A program made the position numbers and the translations under genes. Shown one piece after another: positions 43,653 through 51,914 of a DNA stretch of 64,000 bases. The stretch is from Candidatus Rifleibacteriota bacterium (lineage in GTDB: Bacteria > Muiribacteriota > Ozemobacteria > Ozemobacterales > Ozemobacteraceae), in contig JADFYG010000023.1 in assembly GCA_015233155.1 (NCBI GenBank), forward strand, positions 17,405 to 81,404, in the 5' to 3' direction. The notes beneath the pieces are model-generated. The model did not search any database and had not been told where the DNA came from. It was given only the letters and a program-made list of their open reading frames with translations. The number at the start of each line of letters is the position of its first letter. Within the stretch, counting starts at the first letter, position 1.

Positions 43653-45964
43653 CAGTCCCGCAACTCCGTAGCCAGGACTATGTCCCGGTTTATATAGTCC
43701 AGACACTCGAGGAATTTGTCGCGCAAGCTCTGATCATCAGTAGCATCACGAATTTGGCGGATCAGATCTATTGCCTGTCGAAACAATCGAATCAGATCGC
43801 CTTCCGACATGTTCGTACGTCGCGAAATTTCATCGAAAGGAGCTCCTGTGCTCCAGGAGTAGATCAGCATGGAAAAACTGATGTCGAGTGGATTAATGAA
43901 TTTATACTGGCGTGAAAGCTCCATTATAAATGCTTTTGCTTCCCTCATGCGATCGAGGCCGCGACAACGAGCGGGTTTCTCTACTTCTACGCCGCGCTTG
44001 CGGAACTCATAAACGAGTGCAACTGCCAGAGCGTTAATTTCATGATGATCCCATTCATGAAAGTAACCCTTGAAGTAAAGCTCCGTGACTGCGATTTCTT
44101 CGATATGGATACGTGAAGCAAACTCGCCGCGGGCAAGCAGGCCCTTCTCATCGATATAACCCAGACGCTTCAGAACGGCGACTTTTTCCTCGTACAGAGG
44201 CAGCTGAAGCTGCTCCTGCATTTCGAGCCGCTCGCGCCAATAGTCCAGTTTTTTCTGTATCTTCATGGCCCGAAAAAGTTTTCCGGTGCAGCGATTCTTG
44301 TTATGGCAGGTTCCGCAAATGAACTGCAGTTCTTCTTCATCCAGCTCTTTAATGCGGGCTCCAAATTGTTGCTGAAGTCTCAGTTTATGAACGCGATTCT
44401 GGCGACCACGCATGCCATGCTGAATGCCGCTCATCTGTTTTTGCATGGTGTCTATGATTTCCTGCTTGCGTTTGAAAAATTCTCCAAATGCAGGAAGATC
44501 ATCTTTTTTTTCGGTGCATCGCGGCATCGCAGATTCGACCATCAAGCGATGTTCGGTCACTTTTTCAGCAAGCAGCGGAAGATTTTTGTTCGCTTGGAAC
44601 TGCGCAAAATTGCGCTTGAGAATTGTGCGAATCTCCTCGTTTTCGTGGCCCGCATACAAATTCAGCACGCTGTTGAACGAGAGATCGAACTGGCTCAGCA
44701 GAGGCTCGACATCACCATAGACAATGCGCTCCAGATCTTCGAGTTCCGTATCACGTGGAAGCCACGGAATGACGACCCAGCCCATTTCATCGATGCCCCG
44801 TCGTCCAGCACGCCCCGATATCTGCCGAAACTCGAGAGTTTTTAGCGACCGGAAGCTGCGGCCGTCATACTTCTTCAATGCATCGAAGGCGACTGTTCTG
44901 GCAGGCATGTTTACACCCATTGCGAAAGTCTCGGTAACGTAGAGCACGCGAAGCAGTCTTTCCGCGAACAGGATTTCCACCAGTTCCTTCAATTGCGGCA
45001 AAAGACCTGCATGATGTCGTCCGACCCCGCGTCGCAACTGATCGCCAAGTATGTGCGCGCTTTCGAGATCGCCGATCTTGTATTTTTCGAGACAGGCGGC
45101 AAAAGCGGCATCGATATTTCTTTTCTCTTCAGAGGTGGTGAAATCGAATTGTTTGGCGGCCTGCCATGCCATGTCGTCCACGACTGCTCTGGAAAAAGCA
45201 AAATACAGCAGAGGCAGGCGATCCTGAAGATGAAGTGTTTTCAGGATAATCAAATGACGCTGGTCAGCCTCCTTTTCGCCGCGTGGCCCTCTGGTGCGGC
45301 GCACCTCTGGAACATCGTCAGATGCTGATTTGCGACCAACCCGACGGCTGAGATCCTTGAAATTCATCATGACTTTGTCGTGAAAGAACAAGTAGGTCAA
45401 TGGGACAGCTCGTTTTTCAGACACGATAACCTTGACCAGCTGATCGGCGTTGGTTTCGATCCAGCGGGCAAATTCATCGGCGTTGGGAATAGTCGCTGAA
45501 AGTGCGAGAAATCTCACGTTTTTGGGCGAAAAAATGATTGATTCTTCCCAGACTGTTCCGCGTTCGATGTCTCCAAGATAATGAATTTCGTCGAATATGA
45601 CGTAGGCAATGTCGTGAAGGGCTTCCGGGTCCTCGATGGCCATATTGCGATAGACTTCGGTCGTGACGATGAGTGCCTGGGCATCACGGTTTATTACAAC
45701 GTCGCCCGTCAGAATTCCGATGCGATCTCCGTAAAGGGCCGAAAAATCGCGAAATTTCTGATTCGAAAGGGCCTTGATAGGGGATGTGTAGATTATGCGT
45801 TGATTGGTCTTGAGCACTTTTTCTATAAGATACTCAGCGACAAGCGTTTTGCCGGACCCCGTCGGTGCAGCCAGAACAAGAGAATGACCATTTTCGATTT
45901 CAGTGATGGCCTGAATCTGGAATGGATCCAGTTTGAAATTCCTGTATGAAATGTCGAGATTCAT
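43652..45964 (-). CDS. Ski2/Mtr4-like DEAD/DEAH RNA helicase
   Basis: Superfamily 2 helicase: Walker A LAAPTGSGKTLVAEYLIEK, motif II VIFDEIHYLGD, motif III LSATIPNADEFARW, motif VI FRQISGRAGRRGID. A zinc-like cysteine cluster ICGTCHNKNRC (near residue 550) precedes the C-terminal DSHCT-like helical domain. It resembles actinobacterial/deep-branching Ski2-type RNA helicases thought to unwind RNA for 3'-to-5' decay. First gene of the overlapping t6A-mutL-miaA run. Confidence 0.9.
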   Translation of the reverse strand: MNLDISYRNFKLDPFQIQAITEIENGHSLVLAAPTGSGKTLVAEYLIEKVLKTNQRIIYTSPIKALSNQKFRDFSALYGDRIGILTGDVVINRDAQALIVTTEVYRNMAIEDPEALHDIAYVIFDEIHYLGDIERGTVWEESIIFSPKNVRFLALSATIPNADEFARWIETNADQLVKVIVSEKRAVPLTYLFFHDKVMMNFKDLSRRVGRKSASDDVPEVRRTRGPRGEKEADQRHLIILKTLHLQDRLPLLYFAFSRAVVDDMAWQAAKQFDFTTSEEKRNIDAAFAACLEKYKIGDLESAHILGDQLRRGVGRHHAGLLPQLKELVEILFAERLLRVLYVTETFAMGVNMPARTVAFDALKKYDGRSFRSLKTLEFRQISGRAGRRGIDEMGWVVIPWLPRDTELEDLERIVYGDVEPLLSQFDLSFNSVLNLYAGHENEEIRTILKRNFAQFQANKNLPLLAEKVTEHRLMVESAMPRCTEKKDDLPAFGEFFKRKQEIIDTMQKQMSGIQHGMRGRQNRVHKLRLQQQFGARIKELDEEELQFICGTCHNKNRCTGKLFRAMKIQKKLDYWRERLEMQEQLQLPLYEEKVAVLKRLGYIDEKGLLARGEFASRIHIEEIAVTELYFKGYFHEWDHHEINALAVALVYEFRKRGVEVEKPARCRGLDRMREAKAFIMELSRQYKFINPLDISFSMLIYSWSTGAPFDEISRRTNMSEGDLIRLFRQAIDLIRQIRDATDDQSLRDKFLECLDYINRDIVLATELRD

Positions 45965-46025
45965 GAATCTTCCGATCGTAGAAAGTTATATGTCTGCAAA
46001 ATGACTTATTGGTTCGTTGTTACAC

Positions 46026-46721
46026 TCATTCCGATTCAGCGGTTTTAGAGGCCAGGTCATAAACGATACGTTCCCCGGTAAGAATTCGCTTGACCACACG
46101 TTTTTCCTTTGGACTCCATTCGTCTTTTTCGACACGTGCACTGCCGGATAAAATGGCCGTACTGCTTGCTTTGTCGTAATCCAGGCGATTACCCTGACCA
46201 GAACGCTCTTGATCTCTTATGCGCACATTTCCCTGAAAATTGAGTTTGTTGGAATTTCGAAAGCCTTCAAGACTGTCTGCGGAAATCACAACCCACGTAT
46301 GCGTGGCGTGGTCCCAGGTCTGTTCATCGATCTTGAGCGTTACGGCGGGAGAAGCGCTGATTCGGTCTAGCGATTGTTCCCAGAGGATGTTGAGCGCATC
46401 GAGAGTGCTTTCCCGAGTGGACTGCTTTGCGTCGATGGACTCTTTCTGATACAGACGCGGAGTGATACTCGCAAGAAGCCGATCGGGATTGCGCCAGAGA
46501 GTAGCTTTTCCACTGGTCAGAATCTTGTCGCCGCTGATCGCGCGAACATTGCCAATAAGGGTCACCGCCCCCTTCTTTATTGTCATCGAATCAGACGTGA
46601 TCGTAGTTTCAGGCGAAGTTGCAGGAATGAAAAAACTATCCGTGGCTTGTTCGGCGGCGAACAACACGGTGAACACAGCGAAAGCAAGCATCAAACCTAC
46701 AAAAAAGGGTTTTCTGGTCAT
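46026..46721 (-). CDS. LptA/OstA-like periplasmic protein
   Basis: Signal peptide (RKPFFVGLMLAFAVFTVLFA) followed by beta-rich OstA-like repeats: TITSDSMTIKKGAVTLIGNV, KILTSGKATLWRN and LNFQGNVRIRDQERSGQGNRL with YDKASSTAILSGSARV. LptA forms the periplasmic bridge for lipopolysaccharide. It supports a diderm envelope. A longer frame to 46796 lacks a better start; ATG 46721 places the signal peptide at the N terminus. It lies 61 bases upstream of the helicase start. Confidence 0.78.
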   Translation of the reverse strand: MTRKPFFVGLMLAFAVFTVLFAAEQATDSFFIPATSPETTITSDSMTIKKGAVTLIGNVRAISGDKILTSGKATLWRNPDRLLASITPRLYQKESIDAKQSTRESTLDALNILWEQSLDRISASPAVTLKIDEQTWDHATHTWVVISADSLEGFRNSNKLNFQGNVRIRDQERSGQGNRLDYDKASSTAILSGSARVEKDEWSPKEKRVVKRILTGERIVYDLASKTAESE

Positions 46722-46868
46722 ATATAATGTGGGCAAACGATTATACCCGAAACCATATTCCACAGACAAGAAGCCTGCATAAATAATCAAGTGCATACAA
46801 AAATTTTGCGATTGGTATTATATTGTTCGCGGTTTATGAGCAAAAGAAAATAATGAGGGAGAAAACAC

Positions 46869-47042
46869 ATGGCAGAAAAAAATCGGATTTCCGGCGTAGT
46901 CGATAGAATCGAGGGAGGCATGGTGGTTGTTGTGATTCGTGCTCCGGACGACCCTGACAGTACTCGAGAAATCTATGTTCCACGAAGTAAATTCAAGCAG
47001 GTCGAGCTTCAGGAGGGAGATCACGTTTCCGTCCTCATATGA
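46869..47042 (+). CDS. Small DUF3006-like protein
   Basis: 57 residues: MAEKNRISGVVDRIEGGMVV, then VVIRAPDDPDSTREIYVPRS, KFKQVELQEGDHVSVLI. The VDRIEG opening, the (I/V)YVPRSKF centre and the L-x-EGD-V end match DUF3006 proteins (small beta-barrels of unknown role). GGGAG is about 8 bases before the ATG. It lies between the LptA-like gene (divergent) and MITE-like copy 3. Function unknown. Confidence 0.75.
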   Translation: MAEKNRISGVVDRIEGGMVVVVIRAPDDPDSTREIYVPRSKFKQVELQEGDHVSVLI

Positions 47043-47073
47043 ATCCTGAATATCCTGCCATTGCCTTCCATGG

Positions 47074-47218
47074 TCATTTAATTCTCCCCCGTATAATGGC
47101 TTGAATAGACTGATTTCAACGAATGGTAGGGCGGGACCGCCGGGCCCGCCGAGAAAGCTCGTGGCAAAAGATGTGTCGCGCCCGGCGGTCGCTGCCCTAC
47201 CTGTCGAGAATTAAATGA
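47074..47218 (-). repeat. Palindromic MITE-like element, copy 3 (intact ends)
   Basis: 145 bases with exact terminal inverted repeats TCATTTAATTCTC and GAGAATTAAATGA, opposite in orientation to copies 1 and 2. Inner palindromic arms: GGTAGGGCGGGACCGCCGGG with CCCGCCGAGAAAGCTCG, opposed by GCGCCCGGCGGTCGCTGCCCTACC. Its fully matched ends make it the reference copy. Confidence 0.85.
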
Positions 47219-47243
47219 CTCTGCATGGCCTTCAAAGGCTGAT

Positions 47244-47272
47244 TTGCACAGAAAAGCCGGCTATGGTATAAA
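47244..47272 (+). promoter_or_regulatory. Sigma-70-like promoter of glgP
   Basis: TTGCAC (47244-47249), a 17-base spacer and TATAAA (47267-47272) preceded by TG-G (extended -10). Transcription would start about 47280, 25 bases before the glgP ATG. It sits just downstream of MITE-like copy 3. Confidence 0.7.
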
Positions 47273-47304
47273 GTCCAGTTCCAACCTGACCAGGAGGTTT
47301 TCTC

Positions 47305-49860
47305 ATGAAATCGATCCAGACTTTCGTCGTAGTTCCGAGTTTGCCGGAACCCCTCAAGCGCCTGAAAGAACTTGCTCACAACTTGTGGTGGTGCTGGAAC
47401 CCCGAGGCCCTTGAATTGTTCCACAGACTCGACGCCGCCGGTTGGGAAGAGACATATCACAACCCGGTCAAGATGTTGGGGTCCATGTCCCAGAAACTTC
47501 TCGAGGAAAAAGCTCAGGATGATGGATATCTGGCTCACCTTGAACGAGTATGGAACAGCTATCAGGCATACATGAAAAACCATCAGACCTGGTATGCAAA
47601 GAAATATGGGTATCCGGACAAGCCTCTCATCGGTTATTTCTCGGCGGAATTCGGAATAGCTGAATGCCTCCCGTTATATTCCGGAGGTTTGGGCATGCTC
47701 GCAGGCGATCATCTGAAAAGTGCATCAGATTTAGGCATTCCCCTCGTCGGGGTAGGCCTTTGTTACCGCGTCGGATATTTTCAACAGTATCTGAACGCAG
47801 CGGGCTGGCAGCAGGAACGCTATCCCGCGAACGATTTTTTCAACATGCCAATGACCCTGATCCGGGATGATAAAGGTGAACCGGTTACAGTATCCGTGCA
47901 ACTGCTTGATCGTCATGTGGAGATCCTGATCTGGCGAATCAATATCGGCCGCGTTACGTTGCTTGTACTCGACACAGACACGCCTGCAAACAGTCCGAGT
48001 GATCGACGCATTACGGGCGAACTCTACGGTGGTGATCTGGAGACACGCATACAGCAGGAAATAGTTCTCGGAATCGGTGGTTTGCGAGCTTTACATGCCT
48101 GCAACTATCATCCGACCGTCTATCACATGAATGAAGGGCATGCCGGTTTCCTCGCTATCGAACGAATTCGAATCGCGATGGAACGACATCAGATGAGCTT
48201 TGCGGAAGGATGCGAGTTAACCCGGTCGAGTAATCTTTTCACTACGCACACGCCTGTTCCCGCCGGTATAGACGTATTCAACCGGGATCTGATGGATCGC
48301 TATTTCGGCAGCTATGCTCCCCGCCTCGGCATTTCCATGCAGGAATTTCTCGACATCGGCTGGGCACGAGCCACGCCGAAGGGCGATGGCTTCTCGATGG
48401 CTGTATGCGCGCTCAATCTCGCCAGTCATGCGAATGCCGTCAGTAAACTTCACGGTCGTGTTTCACGTGAAATGTGGCGTGATCTCTACCCGCGGATGCC
48501 CGCTGACGATGTGCCCATCGAGTATGTCACAAATGGCGTACATCTTCACTCGTATATTTCCATGGAACTTTCTCAGCTTTACGATCGCTATCTGGGTCCT
48601 CGCTGGGTGCAGGCGCCAGGTGATCATACGGTCTGGAAATCCGTCGACCGGATTCCCCCGGAAGAACTTTGGCGCACACATGAACGCCGTCGCGAGCGCC
48701 TCGTAGCGTTCGCTCGTCAGCGACTCCAGACCCAGCTCAAGCAACGCGGGGCTCCGCCATCTGAAATCGCGGCCGCCGGTGAAGTCCTTCACCCGGAGGC
48801 ATTGACTATCGGCTTTGCCCGTCGTTTTGCAACCTACAAGCGTGCCACTCTGTTATTCACGAATCTGGAGCGGCTCACGAGCATATTGTGCAACCCCAAA
48901 CGGCCCGTGCAAATCATCATTGCGGGTAAAGCACATCCCAAGGATGAGCCCGCAAAACAATATATAAAGGACATCATCGCTTTCTCGAAAAATGAGCGCC
49001 TTCGCCGCCATATCGTGTTCGTCGAAAACTATGACGTCGTCGTCGCGCGATATCTTGTACAAGGTGTAGATGTGTGGCTCAACAATCCCCGTCGCCCGCT
49101 TGAGGCATCAGGCACAAGTGGAATGAAGGCTGCTGCCAATGGAGTCATCAATCTGTCAATTCTCGATGGCTGGTGGGATGAAGGTTATTCAGCCGAACTT
49201 GGCTGGGCAATCGGTCATGGCGAGGAATACAAGGATCAGGCCTATCAGGATGAGGTTGAGGCCAATGCGCTTTACGAGTTGCTTGAAAAAGATGTAGTTC
49301 CACTATTCTATGATCGCACCCGCGACAATCTGCCACGTGGCTGGATTGACATGATGAAAAGCACCATCATGAATCTGGCTCCTGTTTTCAATACCGATCG
49401 TATGGTTGGTGAGTATAACGATCGCTATTACATTCCGGGAAATGAACGCTACAAAGCTCTGTCAGCTGATGATCGACGACGCGCCCGTGATCTGGCCGGC
49501 TGGATGCAAAACATTCGCAATGCATGGGGCAACCTGCGTATTGAGGACGTGCAGTCAGATGGTTCCAACGATCGTCGGGTGGGTGATGAAATAGAAATCA
49601 AAGCCTGTTTGTATCTCGATGGCATCAAACCAGACGATGTTCTCGTGCAAGGCTATGTCGGCAAGGTCGAAAGCGACGAGAATATAACTTCGTGTCAGAT
49701 AGTCGATCTGAAACCGGGAAAAGTGCGTGATGGACGAGCTACTTTCACCGGTACTATAAAGCTTTCAACAAGCGGAAAACTTGGTCTCACCGTGCGAGTT
49801 TTGCCACAGCATCCTGATCTGATCAATCCGATCGTAACAAAACTGGTGCTCTGGGCTTAA
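47305..49860 (+). CDS. glgP: Alpha-glucan phosphorylase (short GT35 form)
   Basis: PLP enzyme that phosphorolyses glycogen/maltodextrin to glucose-1-phosphate. LKELAHNLWWCWNPEALELF is the DUF3417-like N terminus of the TIGR02094-type short phosphorylases. YFSAEFGIAECLPLYSGGLG, EYVTNGVHLHSYI and GKAHPKDEPAKQYIKDI follow; the PLP-lysine block is PLEASGTSGMKAAANGV. Length 851 fits. CAGGAGG is 7 bases before the ATG; strong promoter and terminator flank it, so it is probably a one-gene unit. Glycogen synthase and branching genes are not in the window. Confidence 0.96.
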   Translation: MKSIQTFVVVPSLPEPLKRLKELAHNLWWCWNPEALELFHRLDAAGWEETYHNPVKMLGSMSQKLLEEKAQDDGYLAHLERVWNSYQAYMKNHQTWYAKKYGYPDKPLIGYFSAEFGIAECLPLYSGGLGMLAGDHLKSASDLGIPLVGVGLCYRVGYFQQYLNAAGWQQERYPANDFFNMPMTLIRDDKGEPVTVSVQLLDRHVEILIWRINIGRVTLLVLDTDTPANSPSDRRITGELYGGDLETRIQQEIVLGIGGLRALHACNYHPTVYHMNEGHAGFLAIERIRIAMERHQMSFAEGCELTRSSNLFTTHTPVPAGIDVFNRDLMDRYFGSYAPRLGISMQEFLDIGWARATPKGDGFSMAVCALNLASHANAVSKLHGRVSREMWRDLYPRMPADDVPIEYVTNGVHLHSYISMELSQLYDRYLGPRWVQAPGDHTVWKSVDRIPPEELWRTHERRRERLVAFARQRLQTQLKQRGAPPSEIAAAGEVLHPEALTIGFARRFATYKRATLLFTNLERLTSILCNPKRPVQIIIAGKAHPKDEPAKQYIKDIIAFSKNERLRRHIVFVENYDVVVARYLVQGVDVWLNNPRRPLEASGTSGMKAAANGVINLSILDGWWDEGYSAELGWAIGHGEEYKDQAYQDEVEANALYELLEKDVVPLFYDRTRDNLPRGWIDMMKSTIMNLAPVFNTDRMVGEYNDRYYIPGNERYKALSADDRRRARDLAGWMQNIRNAWGNLRIEDVQSDGSNDRRVGDEIEIKACLYLDGIKPDDVLVQGYVGKVESDENITSCQIVDLKPGKVRDGRATFTGTIKLSTSGKLGLTVRVLPQHPDLINPIVTKLVLWA

Positions 49861-49895
49861 CTCGGTTTTTACTTCGGAAACATTCAGCTATGTTG

Positions 49896-49930
49896 GCCCG
49901 CCCCGCATTTATGCGGGGCGGGCGTTTTTT
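49896..49930 (+). terminator. Rho-independent terminator of glgP
   Basis: GCCCGCCCCGCAT and ATGCGGGGCGGGC make a 13-bp stem with a 2-base loop-like turn, followed by GTTTTTT, 36 bases past the stop. A textbook terminator. Confidence 0.93.
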
Positions 49931-49950
49931 CGGCTCAATCAGAGGCACGG

Positions 49951-50094
49951 TCATTTAATTTCCGTCGCTGAATAGCTTGAATAGCACGGTTTCGCTTTGA
50001 GGTAGGGCGGGACCGCCGGGCCCGCCGAAAAAGCTCGCGTGAAAAGAACGCGGCGCGCCCGGTGGTCGCTGCCCTACCGGTCGAGAATTAAATG
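49951..50094 (-). repeat. Palindromic MITE-like element, copy 4
   Basis: Same orientation as copy 3. Ends are TCATTTAATTTCC and GAGAATTAAATG; inner GGTAGGGCGGGACCGCCGGG and its partner GCGCCCGGTGGTCGCTGCCC are kept. It sits between the glgP terminator and the stop of the HDOD gene. Confidence 0.85.
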
Positions 50095-50099
50095 CCAGA

Positions 50100-51314
50100 T
50101 TAAATTGCCGGCAGGTCGCTTTTCTTGAATTTATCCCACTCGCCTTTCAGCAAAGCGAGCACCTGCTGAATTGACATGCGCTTTTCGGGTGGAATGACGT
50201 CTTCTTCATCCAGGTCTTCGTCCTCATCATGGGTTTGCGTGTCTTCCAGGACGAGCTGTTTGAAGAAAATGCGAAGCCGGGAATAATACGGTGTCCATGG
50301 GGTTTCTTCGACAACCTGATTCAGGAAGCTGTTGGCACAAAAAATCGGAACGATCATCTGTTCGAACTCGGAATTTTGAAGCGAATGGTGGTTACCGATC
50401 ACCTGGCAAAGATAATCCGGGAATGACCACTTCTCAGCAATCATGCGACCGAGGCGCTGGTGCTCGATTCCAAAAATCTTCAATTCCGCTTCCACCGTTT
50501 GGATATGCTGTTCCGCAATCAGCTTGCGAACTTCCAGGTATTCATTCGGAAAGTAAAATGCCAAAGCCATGCTTCCAATGTCGTGCAATAGTCCGGCAAG
50601 TCTGATTTTTGAAATCAGTACAGACGGAGTCTTAACTGTTTCGGCCAGATATGTGGCGAGGTGCGCGGTGGCACGGCCGTGCTCGAGAATCTCCTTCTTA
50701 ACTCCAAACTGCTCTGTCATGCTCTTGAAAATATTGAAGAGAAGGATCTTCTTGACACCCTCGATGCCCAGAAGTGAAAGAGTGCCGCTCAATGTTTCAA
50801 CCTTATTACGGCGCATAAGAAATGAGGAATTGGCCGATTTAAGAAGTTGGCTGGCGGTAATCGGGTCAGCAGCGATGGCTTCTCCAAGCTTGCAGAAATC
50901 CGCTCCCGGCTGGTTCAGCTTGCGCAGCATATTGAATGAATGTGAATTCGACTCCTGTATGCTCTCAATCTTTTTCAGGATCTGTTCAGCGATTGCTTCA
51001 CCCTTGATGCCAGCGATCGCTTCAGTGACCGATGCGTATTCGGGAATCCCCGTTTGGGGAAAAGGAAACGCCTTTGGATCAGAGGTCACGACGCGAAGGT
51101 GTGTCGAGCCTGAGGCTTCCAGTAACTTCGGCAAAGCTGCGGGGTCAATTGAAGACCCCGACTCGAGAGTCAGTATTACGTTGGCGAACTTGCGTGAAAG
51201 CGGTATAAGTGCGTTTAACGCGGGATGTTCGCGGTTCATGTTCGGTGCGTTTCCAATGATTTCCAGGACGCCGTTTCCGTGGTCCCGGGCCTGAAAAGCG
51301 GCTTTCTCACTCAT
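50100..51314 (-). CDS. Second STAS-like/HDOD signalling protein
   Basis: 404 residues. Residues 1-110 are STAS-like (NGVLEIIGNAPNMNREHPAL ... ILTLESGSS). Residues about 130-345 are HDOD: AIAADPITASQLLKSANSSF, SLLGIEGVKKILLFNIFKSM, LAGLLHDIGSMALAFYFP and HQRLGRMIAEKWSFPDYLCQVIGNHHSL. An acidic tail (DEDEDLDEEDV) and a short helix follow. ATG at 51314 follows GGAG by 8 bases; the frame runs on to 51740, but that region is low-coding. It shares domain plan with 25798-26931. Confidence 0.85.
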   Translation of the reverse strand: MSEKAAFQARDHGNGVLEIIGNAPNMNREHPALNALIPLSRKFANVILTLESGSSIDPAALPKLLEASGSTHLRVVTSDPKAFPFPQTGIPEYASVTEAIAGIKGEAIAEQILKKIESIQESNSHSFNMLRKLNQPGADFCKLGEAIAADPITASQLLKSANSSFLMRRNKVETLSGTLSLLGIEGVKKILLFNIFKSMTEQFGVKKEILEHGRATAHLATYLAETVKTPSVLISKIRLAGLLHDIGSMALAFYFPNEYLEVRKLIAEQHIQTVEAELKIFGIEHQRLGRMIAEKWSFPDYLCQVIGNHHSLQNSEFEQMIVPIFCANSFLNQVVEETPWTPYYSRLRIFFKQLVLEDTQTHDEDEDLDEEDVIPPEKRMSIQQVLALLKGEWDKFKKSDLPAI

Positions 51315-51354
51315 GAGTTCATCTCCAGAATTTAACGTAAAAATTATGGTTGGC

Positions 51355-51383
51355 AGGATAGTACGATCTGACAAAAAAATCAA
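51355..51383 (-). promoter_or_regulatory. Candidate sigma-70 promoter of the HDOD gene
   Basis: On the minus strand TTGATT, a 17-base spacer and TATCCT. It overlaps an inverted repeat that could place a regulator on the -35 box. Confidence 0.45.
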
Positions 51384-51399
51384 CACAGTTTTTTTGTCA
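51369..51399. promoter_or_regulatory. Inverted repeat TGACAAAAAAA/TTTTTTTGTCA
   Basis: Perfect 11-bp arms flank a 9-base TCAACACAG loop, and a third half-site TTTTTTGACA lies just beyond. It overlaps the -35 region of the HDOD promoter, fitting an operator, though a T-rich hairpin is another reading. Confidence 0.45.
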
Positions 51400-51551
51400 G
51401 TTTTTTGACACACTTTTTTCTTACACAAAATCAATAATAATTCTTTGCGGAAACAAAAAATAATCTTCGAAGTGATAGCGAGTCTGCCGAAATATATGGA
51501 GGACAACACATATAAAGGTGCTTCGAAACGCCCCGACTCAGGAGGTCTCTC

Positions 51552-51770
51552 ATGGCATTCAGGATTCTTGCGCTGGTTTTCGTCGTCCTTACCATAATGC
51601 TTATCCCCGCAGCTATTACGGGGTGCGGTGTTGACAATTCTGAACAAAACAGTCATGTCAGCCTGACCGTGGGTCCCGGGAACTACGGACCTGATCAGCT
51701 GACAAACCCGGAGAACCTCGCCCGCCACCTGGCTTCGCAAACTCCCAGCGGCTCGCGCCTAAGTGATTGA
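51552..51770 (+). CDS. Small lipoprotein of unknown function
   Basis: 72 residues: signal peptide with lipobox AITGC (Cys about 25), then a short polar, Asn/Pro-rich tail. GGAGG is 5 bases before the ATG. No family recognised; it is divergent from the HDOD gene across about 240 bases. Confidence 0.65.
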   Translation: MAFRILALVFVVLTIMLIPAAITGCGVDNSEQNSHVSLTVGPGNYGPDQLTNPENLARHLASQTPSGSRLSD

Positions 51771-51914
51771 AATGAATATTCCGGGCTGAATAGCAAAGTC
51801 CCGGAAAACAACAAAAAACAAAGACGCCGCACAAATACCGAATGACGGATCTACGTCAAAATCGGTCTGCGTGCGGTGGTCTGTTTTTCGTGACTTGTGA
51901 AACCGACTCGCTTT

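Noticed and set aside
44303..44845. 180-codon plus-strand ORF
   Set aside because: It is antisense to the Ski2-like helicase, whose motifs are intact.
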